DNA from: Cycas panzhihuaensis
Lineage: Eukaryota; Cycadophyta
Reading direction: 5' to 3'
NCBI GenBank assembly: GCA_023213395.1
Contig: CM041465.1
Span: forward strand, 75,275,741 to 75,339,740
DNA: 64,000 nucleotides
Under the pieces are notes generated by a model that searched no databases, had not been told where the DNA came from, and worked only from the letters and a program-made list of their open reading frames with translations. This document shows, piece by piece, positions 22,912-34,455 of the stretch. The position numbers and the translations under genes are program-made. Positions within the stretch are counted from its first letter, which is position 1, and each line of letters begins with the position of its first letter.

Positions 22912-22929
22912 GATCAGCTCGATACCAAA
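22912..22929 (-). other. Primer-binding site of A2
   Basis: Minus strand TTTGGTATCGAGCTGATC, a tRNA-Met type site with one base missing, directly inside the 5' LTR. A second, better-preserved site (TTTGGTATCAGAGC) is embedded in the LTR about 42 bases away. Confidence 0.75.
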
Positions 22930-23367
22930 TGAAAGAATATACTGTTTGCAGGACTATGCTCTGATACCAAATAATGGAAAATATAATAGCAGGAGAACAT
23001 GACAGAACATATATCAAATAACCATAAACCAATATTGCATCAATGTATTAATGTATCACAATCACAATAGTATAAACACATAAAAGCCTTGTTATTCAAT
23101 CCATTGTAGTAGAAATGAGCATTACAAATCTCCTCAAAGGTAGGCGGTGTCTAAAAACACCAGGGTTGTACACTCCACAATATAAATAGTTTTGGGGGAG
23201 GAGGGAAACTCCTCAACCCCTAAATTCAAATTAATAATAAAATAATATTCACTTAACTCAAATGAAACTAACTCAACTTACCTTGACATGTTGAGCATCA
23301 CGTCTAAATTGAGGTGCACAAGCCTGGTAGGTAAGAGGGAGTGAAGTGATGATATTACACTCCAACA
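22930..23367 (-). repeat. 5' LTR of A2
   Basis: 438 bp, paired with 17636-18067. Minus strand starts TGTTGGAGTGTAATATC and ends ATTCTTTCA. Followed on the right by the CTAAT duplication. Confidence 0.92.
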
Positions 23368-23372
23368 CTAAT

Positions 23373-25075
23373 GATTTATAAATCACATTAAAAGTTAGCA
23401 TATAAGATATTGAATGATATACAAATTATGGATAAAGATCCCACTAATTTGCATGTAGGTTTTAATTTTCATTTTTATTATAATGAAGCTCATTTAATGA
23501 GCATGTAGTTATTATTTCAAAGAGAAAAAGCTTTAGAATATAACAAAAAATAGAGATGTTTTTGGAAGCAGGTCTAAAGTAGGTTAAAAACCTTAAATGG
23601 TAGTCCTTTACATGCAATAAAATTTGTAGTTTAAAGGGACAAAAATCCATGAATTAAATCACTATTGGATAGGGGAAAAGAAAGTGTTTTTGGTCTCTAT
23701 TTGAAGGTTTATCCAACTTCATTTGCAACTATTTTTCAACCGCATTTGGGGCACATCAAACCACCTTTTTAGAAGAAGAAAAATATAGTATAAATTTATG
23801 TTGAAAGATGCCAATAGATCCACTACATGCTTCCCTTCAAACAACAAATCAAATTTAAATATAAGCCATACTAACTCATGAAAAATCCTTTAGAAACATA
23901 GTGAAAAACATTGTTTGAAAGAGAAAGCTTAACATTTCATAGCATTGAAATGGAATTTTTTAGAAGGCTTTAAAAGTTGCCCAACATATTGTTGAACAAG
24001 CACAAAAATTAGAGACAAATTCTTTCAAAAGAATGGATTAAAACTCTACATTAGTTACATGCTATATGGATCAAAATCTATCACATATGGGGTGCCCAAA
24101 ACACAAAAAAATATGAGTAAATCAAAATGAAACAATGAAAAATCATGTTATTGTGATATACACATGTGAAAATCAATGAAATACAATGAACAGATAGCAT
24201 GAAAATAAAGCACAAATTTCCATTGACTTTATATGAGTTATTATATTCTTGTTAATGATGATCCTCGAATGAGGAGGAGAACACACTTCAAAATCAAGCA
24301 AAAGCATAAAATACATTAAAATTACCAAGATTTGTCTCTTAATGGCTTGGATGAGCTTGATAATGGCAAAAATCAATGCAACTAGATGAAAAACTATGAA
24401 ATTTTGTGAGTGGGCCCTTGACAAGACACTTAGGAGGTGAGTGATGAAGAGTGGGAAATGGGCATGTAGAAAACCCAATTTTTTCGTAAGGAAATAACAT
24501 GCAAGGACATGCATAACTTTTGGAATTATCATTTAGTGAGAAATTCAAACATAAACACTTAAAAATTTAGTGTGGTAAAATCATCGTTGTCATGTAACAA
24601 TAGAATATTTTAAGGAATATTCCAAAAAGATACTTAGGTTTATAAAATAGTTTTCATTTCATAAAGTCAAGTGACACTAAATTAATTTTTATAAATTTTG
24701 AAATCTAGAAAGAAGCCCCTCAACTTTTCAACCCCCGATCACATGGAGCCTAAGGTGCCAAGGCCATTTTTAAGCAATCTATAGGCCAAATTCAGCATGT
24801 GAATATACCACTGAGCTCTTTCTTTTAAAATTTATAGTCCTAAAATGGTCACATGCACTTTTTCGTTGTTTTTCTTTATGAAAATTTAAAATTAAATGTT
24901 TTTAAGTTAATTCTAACTAGTTGTGAGTAGACCAAGGAAATAAATACACTTATATTATCTACTTATATATAAACTAAAGTTTTGGACATCTTTTACATTT
25001 TATTTCTATGTTTTTTCAGTTTTTTTTAGTTGATTTTGTGTGTAATAAAGAAAAAAAGGCTAGTGGAAGAGGTAT
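23373..25075 (+). mobile_element. E leader, part 2
   Basis: Leader sequence of E resuming after A2. No frame on either strand matches a known domain; the minus-strand frame at 24173-24532 looks fortuitous. Confidence 0.5.
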
Positions 25076-25076
25076 A

Positions 25077-25640
25077 ATGGGTTCTATCACTAAAAATTTG
25101 ACTAGTTCTAAAAATTATGCTACTTAGAAACATCAAATGTTTAATTTTTTTCATTTAAATGATTTATAGAAGTATGTTGATAATTTTGTAAAAGGAAAAA
25201 CACTTGCAAATATTATTATTTTAAAAAGAAACTAAAAGATAAAGTTGACTTCAAACAAGCATATGAAACTAAGATGCGCATTGGTTATGGCTTTTTTAGC
25301 TTGTCAATTAGTGGAAACACTGTCATGAATATCAAATGTGCCACTACCCCAAAGGAGATATCAAACTCTTGACTACAGCATACAAAATGAGGTTGGATTT
25401 ATATTGAATTTGGTTCATTGAGTTTTGTGCATAGAGACATATGACTAATAGGCTAGATTAGTTTTGCCATAAGTGAGAAATGAATGAAAAAGTCAACATC
25501 AAAGATGACACTGATCTAGAGGTTATAAGAGGTGGAAAAAGTACTATTCGTCATGCCAAATGGTGAGAGACAATATTTAGAGAATGTTTTACATGTGCCT
25601 AATTTTAAGGTCAATCTTGTTTATGTAGGTGAAATTTAAC
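25077..25640 (+). pseudogene. E gag remnant
   Basis: Begins MGSITKNLTSSKNYAT, then a stop, then FNFFHLND, like the start of copia gag; TPKEI near 25350 sits where gag has the tpkE/aKe..W motif. Frames shift and stops intervene throughout. Identity rests on position between leader and integrase. Confidence 0.45.
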
Positions 25641-25949
25641 AACAAAACATGTCAATAACATTCATTCAAGGATGGTGCATAATCTAAGATAAATAAAATA
25701 AGATTATAATTAAAAGACTTAGATACAATAATATGTACAAACTACTAGGACACTCTAAAGTATAAAGAGTGTTCCTTATTATAACTCCAAAACAAAAATT
25801 ATAGTATGAATGAATGGGTTAATTAAACTACTCTAGTATTCATTTGATACATAAATTAAAAAGTGTATATGGTCTTCCTTTGATTAATGCTAAACATTAC
25901 TTTTGTGAACCCTATATATTTAATAAACAACACAAAGAACCTTTTCTAA

Positions 25950-26730
25950 AAAAGAATGCATAGAAAGTTTAAGAAAAGTTTGGATTAGTTTACTCGGATA
26001 TTTTTGAACCAATACCAGTCATATTCCTTGGTGGAGTGTTATATTTCATCACTTTCATTGATGACTTTTTATGAAAAGTCTAGTTTTTTCCACTAAGGGA
26101 GAAATCACAAGCCTTCACCTATTTTAGGTAGTTCAAGGAATTGGTAGAGAATGAAAATAGATATAAAATTAAAATCTTGTGAATTGATAATGGAACTAAA
26201 TGCACTTTGAATAAATTCAATTAGTTTTGCAAAAACCATAAAATCAAGAGACAATTTGCTACTTCCTACATACCTCAATATAATAGAATTATTGAGCCAA
26301 ATTTATGATGAAAGGCAAGGATGTATCAAATCACCTATGAGTTGAAGTTATGAACATAATTGCATATTTAAAAAACAAAATCACTACAATGCTTATTAAG
26401 AACAAAATAACTGAGTAGACTTAGTAAGATAAGAAGGTGATTATTTCTCATTTGAGAGTTTTTTAGTGCATGGAATACATGTATATTGCAAAGGAAAAAT
26501 GAGAGAAGTTAGACAATGAAAAAACTACGTGCATCTTTCTGGGATAAGCTAAAAAATAATGCTTACAAAGGTTATGATTTTTTGACCAAAAAGGTATATA
26601 CAACATGTGATGTTATCTTTAATGAGGATGATAACACAGATGTGGATTTAATTAAAGTTAAGAAGAATATTAAAAAGCCATCTAAATGTAGCTCTTCAAG
26701 GGACATTAATGAACCTAAATTTGAATAGTT
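25950..26730 (+). pseudogene. E integrase remnant
   Basis: Codons from 25985 read LVYSDIFEPIPV, then FITFIDDF, the core of copia integrase around the first catalytic Asp. IDNGTKC near 26175 carries the second Asp region and PQYNRIIEP near 26280 the catalytic Glu (usual form NGv.Er). The open frame 26516-26728 is the C-terminal domain, with KAYKGY-like NAYKGYDF and CDVIFNED. Several in-frame stops make it inactive. Integrase inserts element cDNA into the genome. Confidence 0.75.
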
Positions 26731-27059
26731 TGACATTGGTGAAGTAATAGAGTTATGATCCTTCCAATTTCTAGAATCTAAACCTAAGCAAAAATTAATG
26801 GCAAAGTTAAAACAAAAGCTAGAGAAACCTCCCATACCTTTGCCTTCATCTTTGAACAAAAAACTTCCTTAATGATGCTTAAAAACTATGGAGGATGCCA
26901 ATAAGTTATTACCTAAATCAATTAGAAAGTAGAAATAAAAAATACTACCTTCTAATTAAGTGAATCTTATTATAATAGCATGTGTGTTGAATGTTGATGA
27001 ATCTTCTATGATTAAAAAGATAGTTAAAGAGTAGAAGCGGAATGACATTATGGATACTG

Positions 27060-27700
27060 ATATTCAAACTATTGGGAAGAACTACACATGAGATTTGGTT
27101 GAATTTATTGATGGAAAACATACAATCAGTCACAAATAGATCCATAGAACTAGGTATAAATTAGATGGATCTGTAACCAAATTCATAGCTACACTTGTAG
27201 TGAAAGTCTTCAAGCAGAAAAAATTGGTCAACTACTAAGAAACATTCACTCATGTAGCTAAGATGAATACTATTTACCTTATTATAGAAATGGCTACACA
27301 ATTTAATTAGTAGCTTCACTAAATAGAAGTGAAAAATGCATTTCTAAGTAGGAACTTAACAAAAGAAGTCTACATAGAATAGCCACCTAGCTTTATGTAA
27401 AAAGGTTAGGATCACTTAGTATGCTAAATCAAAAGAGCCTTGTATAATGTAAAATAAGTTCCAAGAGTTTGAGAGATATCTAATTGACTCAAATCTACAC
27501 ATCAAAGATTTATATGATAAAATAATGTTTATAATGTTATATATTAATGGCTTACTAATCAAAGGTAATCGTATCGATTTGATATCGGACCTAAAAATAT
27601 ATCTAATTCATTTCTTCAAGATGACAGATCTAGGAGTTCTACATCACTTCCTTGGAGTGGATGTATGATAATGACCTGGATATGTCTTTATCTCATAAGA
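27060..27700 (+). pseudogene. E reverse transcriptase remnant
   Basis: Codons give FTHVAKMNTIYLII, then EVKNAFLSRNLTKEVYI, the copia RT core (usual form DVKsAFLnG.L.eEiYm); the catalytic YVDD box is degraded to YING near 27540, so the polymerase could not work even without the stops. LHHFLGVDV near 27640 follows as expected. Confidence 0.75.
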
Positions 27701-28063
27701 AAAATACACTTGGAAAATTCTAAAGAAATTTAGAATAGTTGACTACAAGCTTGTACCTACTCCTATAGAGATAAGTTCCAAGTTAACAATTAAAGATGGT
27801 AGAGAAAATATTGCTACAACATTATACAAATATCTAATGGATAATCTAATATACTCGATTACTACCATGCCTGATATTTTATTTATAGTTAGAATGGTAT
27901 CTAGGTTTATGGAAATGCCAAAATAAAATCACTAGGAAGTTACAAAAGTGATCCTCAAATACTTGAAGGGGACTATATAATATGGACTTAAATTCATACA
28001 CAATGACAACTTCAAGTTAGAAGGATTCACAGAGTTTAATTAGGCCATATATATAGAAAATAT
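27701..28063 (+). pseudogene. E RNase H remnant, part 1
   Basis: Contains YKYLMDNLIYSITTMPDI (usual Y..lvGsLlYlt.TRPDI) and KVILKYLKGTI, then YGLKF, conserved at the RT to RNase H junction of copia. Broken by F at the AATAT duplication. Confidence 0.7.
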
Positions 28064-28293
28064 TGTTGGAATATTAATGCACATTTATTTTGTCCCACAT
28101 ACAAATGGGTTCCACTCTCACCATCATGACTTGTATTATAAATACACAATATTGTATATCATATTGTATCATGTTATAATAATGTTTTGTTAATACAATG
28201 GAGGTACCTTAAGGGTATTGTTCGATCCTGGAGGTGCATTTGTTCTTTTTGTTCTATTTGCCAATATTTTATTACAGGTTCTATTTTCCAACA
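28064..28293 (+). repeat. 5' LTR of F
   Basis: 230 bp, TGTTGGAATATTAATGC to ttttccaaca, TATAAATA at 28137-28144. Very similar to its partner, so F is relatively young. Confidence 0.93.
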
Positions 28294-28305
28294 TGATATC
28301 AGAGC
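28294..28305 (+). other. Primer-binding site of F
   Basis: TGATATCAGAGC, one mismatch to the initiator tRNA-Met complement, directly after the LTR. Confidence 0.85.
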
Positions 28306-29880
28306 ACCCAAATTGAGAGAGGTATGTTGTTTGATATCAGAGTGGTGTTTTGGGAGGTGCCATCAAGGGTTGAAAGCATATTCGAAAGAATAAATGTTAA
28401 AATTTCTAAAAAGTAATGGCAAAATTGAGATGAAATAGCTCATTCTATAAAATTTGAGTGGTCACATTACAGATTTTGGGGTGAAAGTACAAAATTGTAG
28501 CAGAATTAATTTCAGTCTATTTTTTTTTCATCATCATATTTTTGGGATAGATCTGCAACCTCGACTTCAAAGAGCAATAACTTTTGCTACAAGTATCCAA
28601 ATGACCTCAAATATTTTTTATTCTATGCATTTTCTACTTTACTTTCTAATGGAAGTGGTTTGAAGTTCATTAGAGTTCAGAGTAAAATGTTATTAGTAGT
28701 TTATTAGAAGGTACTATTACAGTTCTTAAAAACCTTAATTGTGAAATTCTTAAAAGGGGTATAACTTTTAATCTAGATATCAGAATTCAATTTCATCTAA
28801 ACCATTGGAATCATATTTCAGAGACCATCATTTCCATCTATATTTTATGTATTTTTGAGCTATATTCTTTCTAAGAATAAGCTTTTCGAGAATTTAAGGG
28901 TTTCATATTGATATAGTGATGTGAATGAGGCAATGGTAATGAGGTTATATAAGTGTTTTACATTCTTAATTGGTGACAAAGTAGTGACATTTAGTATTAG
29001 CATAGTTCTATCTTACATGTGATTTACATAAGTTGGATAATGTTGTAATATGAGGTGACTATTTGAGGCTCTCTTGCTTATGTTGTGTATGGGATAGTAT
29101 TGTTGCAATGTGAAACAACATTAAGTCATGTTGATGTGACTATATTTGGCACTCTATTGGTGATTTGAGGTGCATGATGGTGATTATTTAATGGAAATTT
29201 GAGTGCTTTCTTACATATATTCATATGAGAGAGTTATTGTGATGATGATATAGTATGGTGATGAAGCGATAGTGCATGTATTTGCATGAATGAGTTGGAT
29301 GGCATATGGCAACTTAGTGCTTCTTAGAATGTGATTTACTTGAAGGAGAATTATGGGCATGATAAGACAAAATTGAGGACAAGGGAAATGGTGAATTAAG
29401 ATAATGAGGTGCTTGTTATATGTGAGGTTACTAGCATGTTTTAAGGATGAGATTAGGGATGTTTGATTATGTGTTTTAATTGATTGAATGGGAAAAGAAG
29501 GATGCCTTTTTTGTTGAAGTTACCTGAGTTGCAAGTGTAGTGGTATGAGTTACATTTTGGGTAATTAAGTGAAGTGTGTGTCTTGGCAATTTAATGGTGA
29601 CATGAGGTATGCACGATTTCTGTGAGATGTATGTGGCTTAGACACTGATTTGATGGTGAAGTAAGTGTTTCAGATATTTGTTGCATATGATTGTTTGGCG
29701 ATATAAGAAATGGACAAGGCGATGATGTGATGATAAAGTCAATGATGTGAGAGATATGAGATATTAGAAATTTTGAGAGTGATCAATAAGCAAGTTACCA
29801 ATGATAAGTGAGTTTGTTGATTAAAAAAATGGGCGTGGTATTAGAAAATGGCATTTACAATCATGGAGGAAAATGATGTG
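28306..29880 (+). mobile_element. F leader
   Basis: Non-coding leader. 28400-28830 is shared with J. 28910-29840 is unusually rich in G and T on the plus strand, with recurring gtgatg and gatgtga motifs, and may be the variable part; no protein or gene motif was recognised in it. Confidence 0.55.
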
Positions 29881-29904
29881 ATTATGTATGTTCCTGAAAT
29901 AAAT

Positions 29905-30702
29905 AAATATTACTTGAAGAATTCATTTCTTCCGATACCTAAGTGTAATGGAGAAGACTACTTCTTTTAGATGATTAAAATTAGATGTATTTTCATAGTT
30001 AGAGGTTTGTGGAAGCTTGTTATTGATGGATATGATATCCCTAAGGATGAAGAAGAAAAGTAAATGCTTGAGAAGAAAGATATAAAGGCATTCATTATGA
30101 TTTGTGCTGCATTCAATGAGGTTGATTTTCCTTCTGAATACCATTTTGTTATTTCTATGATTCTATATGCAAGTACTGCTAAAGAAGCTTGGGATTTTTT
30201 AAGGGAAGTATTGGAACAAACTCTTGAAGAGACACAACGAATAATTGAAAAAGTAATTAAGGTCAGTTATGGTTATGGTATAGGTATAATGAATGAAGAA
30301 AATATCATCAACACTAATGAAATGATATGTCAAGATGAAGAATGTATAAGTACTAATGAAATTTCTACTAAATATAAAGAAACGATGGTTGAATGTATTG
30401 ATGAAACTACAACTATTGATGAAGACATTAAAAGTGATGAATCAATAAAGGTTTATTTAGATGACACTATTATTTCAAGAGAAATTGAATGTGAATCTGA
30501 TGATCCCATAAAAGATGAGTCTTGTATTGATTCAAGTATAAATGATGCTCCTACTTTGAGCATTGATTCAATTTCAAAGAGTATGCAAGTTGATCAAGAT
30601 TTTGCTTCAAAGGTTGAAGAAATCACTGTTGTACATGGTGATCAAGAACTTATACAAGATAATGATAACAAGCAAGTTGTATTTGAAGATGGTTACTTAT
30701 AG
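29905..30702 (+). pseudogene. F gag-like gene, two stops near the N-terminus
   Basis: The N-terminal part reads FLPIPKCNGEDYFF, stop (a TAG at the usual Trp), MIKIRCIFIVRGLW, then a second stop before MLEKKDIKAF. From 30064 the frame is open for 212 codons. It includes DFPSEYHFV and STAKEAWDFL, the UBN2-like capsid signature, and a long acidic C-terminal half rich in Asp, Glu and Ser. There is no zinc knuckle or enzymatic domain. By homology it would be a capsid protein. The corresponding part of G is its decayed relative. Confidence 0.75.
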
Positions 30703-30792
30703 GATCTTCATCACAATCAGACTAGACCAACTGCAATGAAGAATCAGGATTTGCACTTGCTATAGCTACTACATCAACACCATCATCATAGG

Positions 30793-31017
30793 ATTGAAGA
30801 TAAAAATCAAGCTGAGAATATCATCTTACAAAGGCATGAGTATAGAATTGAAAACAAAAATCAAGTTGAAGACACCATTCTACAGCAAAGACATCACTAT
30901 TAAATTGAAGACGAAAATCAAGATTAAGACATCATTCTATATCAAAGACATCACTACAAGATTGAAGACAAAGATCGAGATGAAGACATCATTCTCAAGA
31001 CATTTCTAAGGATAAAG
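30793..31017 (+). repeat. Imperfect 53-58-bp tandem repeats in F
   Basis: Four units begin attgaaga.aaaa.atcaag at 30793, 30846, 30904 and 30961. Each reads roughly attgaagacaaaaatcaag, then tgaagacatcattcta, then caaagacatcact. They lie between gag and the polypurine tract. The corresponding place in G holds recognisable but non-repeated homologous sequence, so the expansion is specific to F. Confidence 0.85.
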
Positions 31018-31047
31018 TGTTGTAAACACAAATAACCCAAATGTGAA

Positions 31048-31058
31048 TTAAGGAGGAG
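31048..31058 (+). other. Polypurine tract of F
   Basis: attaaggaggag immediately before the 3' LTR start TGTTAAAATATT. Confidence 0.8.
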
Positions 31059-31288
31059 TGTTAAAATATTAATGTATATTTGTTTTGTCCCACATGCAAG
31101 TGGGTTCCACTCTCACCATCATGACTTGTATTATAAATACACAATATTATGTATCATATTGTATCATGTTATAATAATATTTTGTTAATACAATGGAGAT
31201 ACCTTAAGGGTACCATTCGATCTTGGAGGTGCATTTGTTCTGTTTGTTCTATTTTCTAATATCTTATTGCAGGTTCTATTTTCCAATA
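31059..31288 (+). repeat. 3' LTR of F
   Basis: 230 bp, partner of 28064-28293, ending ttccaata where the 5' copy has ttccaaca. Confidence 0.93.
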
Positions 31289-31293
31289 AATAT

Positions 31294-31712
31294 GAGGTCA
31301 ACTTCTAGATACTAGTTTAGTTTAGGATTAACAATTGTAATATGGAGCAATAAAAGGTAATTAAAAATTGCTTTATCCTCAATTAAAGCAGAGTATAAGG
31401 TTGTTTTTGTAGTAGCTAATAAAGCCCTTTGGTTATAATAGATTCTAAGGGATATGAATTATATCAATTAGAACCAATTACATTGTACTATGATAATCAA
31501 AGTACATTGAAGATTATAAAGAACCCTGTGTTTCCATGCTTACACTAAACACATTGAGGTGCACCATTATTTAATGAATTGACTCAAAGTAAAGTGATTG
31601 AGATGTTGTACATAGCAATAAAAGAAAAGTTGGCTGACAGCTTCACCATGCCATTAACATAAGATAAATTTCAAACTTTCATAGATGGTTTAGGTGTTCA
31701 AATAACTAAAGT
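31294..31712 (+). pseudogene. E RNase H remnant, part 2
   Basis: Resumes with MRSTSRY (usual rkSTSGy), then LSSIKAEYKVV (usual lST.EAEY.A), and near 31640 EKLADSFTMPLT, the copia tail (.LADifTKaL). In-frame stops occur. The polypurine tract follows at 31717-31728 (attaagggagag). Confidence 0.75.
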
Positions 31713-31728
31713 AAATATTAAGGGAGAG

Positions 31729-32046
31729 TGTTGAATATTAATGTGTACATTGGCTCACAATATATAGTTGTAAGCCTCCTCCTTATCATTGTATTTTTAT
31801 TAATCTTTATTTAAATGTATGAATAGTGAGTCATTAGGGCTTACTCAATATTTCTCACATGTGTTATTAGTTAGAATGTAAATATTCCTTTTAATATTGT
31901 ATTTATACATTGGATTGTGCATTATAATAGGAAATGGAGTTTAGTGAGTATGAGATAAATTAATACATTTTTTTAAGAAATAATTTTTTTAAATATGTTA
32001 GGATCTATCCTTTTCATATATAATCCTAATTTTATTAAGTTTTATA
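31729..32046 (+). repeat. 3' LTR of E
   Basis: 318 bp. TGTTGAATATTAATG to gttttata; its last 20 bases match the end of the 5' LTR. An extra block around 31970-32000 explains the greater length. Followed by GCATT. Confidence 0.88.
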
Positions 32047-32051
32047 GCATT

Positions 32052-32497
32052 TCCATGGGCAACATAGTCCACCACCAATGTGTTTATTTTATTATTTTGC
32101 CCACCATTATCCTATGCAGTTGTGCTCATTATCACACTACAAATAGTCAATGCTTACAAAAGGATTGGCTCTAGTCAAGAAGATTCCTATAACCTTGTGT
32201 TATATATAACATAATATTTCCAATCTAATTATTTAACCCTTTTACTTTATGGCAATTGGAATTTATACTCAGTAAAGTATCTACAACAACCAGTTATAAA
32301 AGTTAAGTCATATCCCTTGATAGTCTAACTCATGTCACTTTAAACAATATGAATTGCTCAACTTTATTTAATAGAACTCGACCTTGCAACTGACCTTAAC
32401 AAGGAGTGTCATATAGGCTTTTACATTTTATGGTTACTCTCATATTTAGCAATTATTAAACTAGGATTTCTATTTCTATCTTTTTTTTCATGGATAT
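32052..32497. other. Host sequence between E and C
   Basis: By the TSDs this is contiguous with 16810 on the left and, beyond C, with about 58550 on the right. AT-rich, no recognisable frame on either strand. Probably the 5' side of the minus-strand remnant L. Confidence 0.35.
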
Positions 32498-32705
32498 TAT
32501 TAAATGTTAATGTTTTATTTATAATGTTTTCTTAGGAGCCCTTAACTAGGATAACTTAACTAGGTTAGGTTATTCTTAAAAGCTATGTATCATGATGTTA
32601 TTTGGTCTCTTTTCATTGGGCTAATTTTAGTACTTATTATGTATAAATATGTGAGATCTTCTTACAATAATGTAATGCAATGAACTTATCTCTTGTTATT
32701 CATCA
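32498..32705 (+). repeat. 5' LTR of C, part 1
   Basis: 208 bp, homologous to 58334-58530, with TATAAATA at 32642-32649. The start was set by alignment with the 3' copy; the terminal TG is mutated to TA. Confidence 0.85.
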
Positions 32706-32943
32706 TGAAGAGAAAATATAACTGCAAAAGCAATGTATTAATAAAATAAAAGTAATGTATTAACAGAACTCTAAACCATACAAAGAATAAATAACATAAA
32801 CCAAGCACATAACAAAGAACACCAAAAGATTCAGGTTTAAGCATAGACCTTTTATTAATCTAAGTAATAGCTAAAGAATTATAAAGATGAAAACCCCAAC
32901 TCTTCTCATTGACTCATCAAAGACTCATCTAATCCCTTACATG
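32706..32943 (-). repeat. 3' LTR of B, left part
   Basis: 238 bp from tgaagagaaaatataac to the ACATG used by A1 as target; the LTR resumes at 42880. Confidence 0.9.
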
Positions 32944-33380
32944 TGTTGGAGTTAATCATCATCACTCCACTCCCACATTTCCAACCAGGATTGTACACCT
33001 CATCAACTTCAATTTAGACATGTGATACTCAACATGTCGAGGTAAGTTAAGGTAAGTTTAACTTTAATTCAAGTTAGTTTCATTTGAGTTAAGTTAACAT
33101 TATTTTATTATTATTTTAAATTCAGGGTTTGAGGAGTTTCCCTCCTCCCCCAAATTATAAATATTGAGGGGTGTGCAACCCTAGTGTCTTAAGACACCAC
33201 CCTCATTTGTGAAATTTGTATTGCTCACTTTCAACAATGGATTGAAGATTCAAGCTTTCATGTTTATACTACTATTGTACAACATTGTATTGAAGATTTG
33301 TATTAGAATATTGATATTTTGATCTATTGATTATATGATATATATTCTGCCATGTTCTCCTACAATATATTTTTCCTACA
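32944..33380 (+). repeat. 5' LTR of A1
   Basis: 437 bp, TGTTGGAGTTAATC to ttttcctaca, TATAAATA at 33156-33163. Unlike A2 and A3 it has no primer-binding-site copy inside its 3' end. Confidence 0.95.
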
Positions 33381-33398
33381 TTTGGTATGAGAGCAGGC
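33381..33398 (+). other. Primer-binding site of A1
   Basis: TTTGGTATGAGAGCAGGC, matching TGGTATCAGAGC except one base, immediately after the LTR. A3 has TTTGGTATCAGAGCAGGC at the same place. Confidence 0.85.
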
Positions 33399-34455
33399 AA
33401 TTGTTGATCTATGAAGTTTTTCGTAAAAGTAAGAAGATTTCAAGGTAGAGTTTCTCACAAGTAAATAATATCATTGATACTTATTTTCTGCAATTTTTGT
33501 CAGTAAATTTCTTCTATTTTTCATCAAGTTTTGATTATTATTGAGCTATTTTCTTGTATAACAAATATACTTTAGATTTTTTCAGATTTATGCAGATTTT
33601 TTGCTATATTTCCAGATCTACGAAGGAGATCAACGTATTTCAGCAGCAAGTTATTTGTATTCAAGATTTTTATCATATTTGATATTTTTTTTTTTCATAT
33701 CTACAGTTTTTTATCATATATTTGACAATTTTCAAGTTTATTTGTTTATTTTATCTAATATTTTTCATAGATCTTCAAAGGAGATCAGTTGTATGCAAGA
33801 TTCATATGGTTTTTCTTCAAGATCTATAATTTTCACTCCAGATCTACTATATTTCATTACAGATCTGCTACATATTCTACAGATCTACTCATCTTAATAA
33901 ATATTTGATAGTTATTTGGTTGATTTAGTTCAAATCTACAATATTTGTTCAATACTTTTTTAAATCTACTGGTTTTTACTTTAGATCTGCTTATTTCATG
34001 AAGTATTATAATATTTTCTGGTATAGTTATTTTAGATCTATAACATTTAGTTTAGATCTATTATATTTCTTTTCAGATCTATATTTTTTCATCACATATT
34101 TTGACTACATTTTCAAGTCTTTTTACAGATCTATAATCTTTAGAGCATATTCAATTTTTTGAAGAAGTATATACTACAAATCTGCTTACTAGAAGCTTTT
34201 GAAGCCTATTTTTTCATCTACAAATCAACTACATTACCAGATCTATAATTATTTGGGGCATATTCAGCCTTCTGAAGAACATATACAATAGATTTCACTG
34301 CTACAAGTCTACTATAGCAGCATTTTTCCAGGTTCTTTAGTTTCCTTTTCAGATCTAAACTCATATTTCTAATATATCTGCAATAGATTTGAAAATATTT
34401 CAAATACAAATACATGTGCATTTTGTTTATTTGATACATCTTCTTCAAGATATTT
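33399..34455 (+). mobile_element. Conserved leader block of A1, 5' side of cargo
   Basis: Non-coding leader with many agatct motifs. It shares ccaggttctt, gatttgaaaa and tttcaaatacaaata with the corresponding blocks of A2 and A3. The plus frame at 33601-33897 and the minus frame at 34218-34448 are low-complexity artefacts. Confidence 0.75.

Larger units (their letters stand above)
17636..23367 (-). mobile_element. Element A2, gag-only LTR retrotransposon with captured gene
   Basis: LTRs 17636-18067 and 22930-23367, PBS at 22912-22929, polypurine tract at 18068-18080 and a perfect CTAAT duplication on both sides. 5732 bp. From its 5' end (right) it contains a conserved leader block (22911 to about 21850), a variable insert (about 21840 to 20290) with a coiled-coil gene fragment in the opposite orientation, a second conserved leader block (about 20280 to 18830) and a gag-like frame ending in the 3' LTR. 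No protease, integrase or RT is visible, so mobility must have depended on another element. Confidence 0.92.
28064..31288 (+). mobile_element. Element F, gag-only LTR retrotransposon
   Basis: 3225 bp with two 230-bp LTRs, PBS, polypurine tract and a perfect AATAT duplication (28059-28063 and 31289-31293). It has a 1.6-kb leader, one gag-like gene next to the 3' LTR, a tract of imperfect 53-58-bp repeats, and no pol. Homologous to G in gag and in the 3' end, and to J in the leader. It resembles the described class of plant TR-GAG elements, which keep only gag and rely on another element for enzymes. Confidence 0.92.
16811..32046 (+). mobile_element. Copia element E (with nested A2 and F)
   Basis: LTRs at 16811-17101 and 31729-32046, PBS at 17102 and polypurine tract at 31717 define the element; the flanking duplication GCATT (16806-16810 and 32047-32051) is perfect. 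After removing A2 and F with their target duplications, E is about 6.3 kb and carries, in copia order, gag, integrase, RT and RNase H remnants. All are broken by stops, so E can no longer move itself. Its 2.2-kb leader received A2 and its RNase H region received F. Confidence 0.9.

Noticed and set aside
30794-31009. 71-codon lysine-rich frame
   Set aside because: Translation of the 53-58-bp tandem repeats of F.
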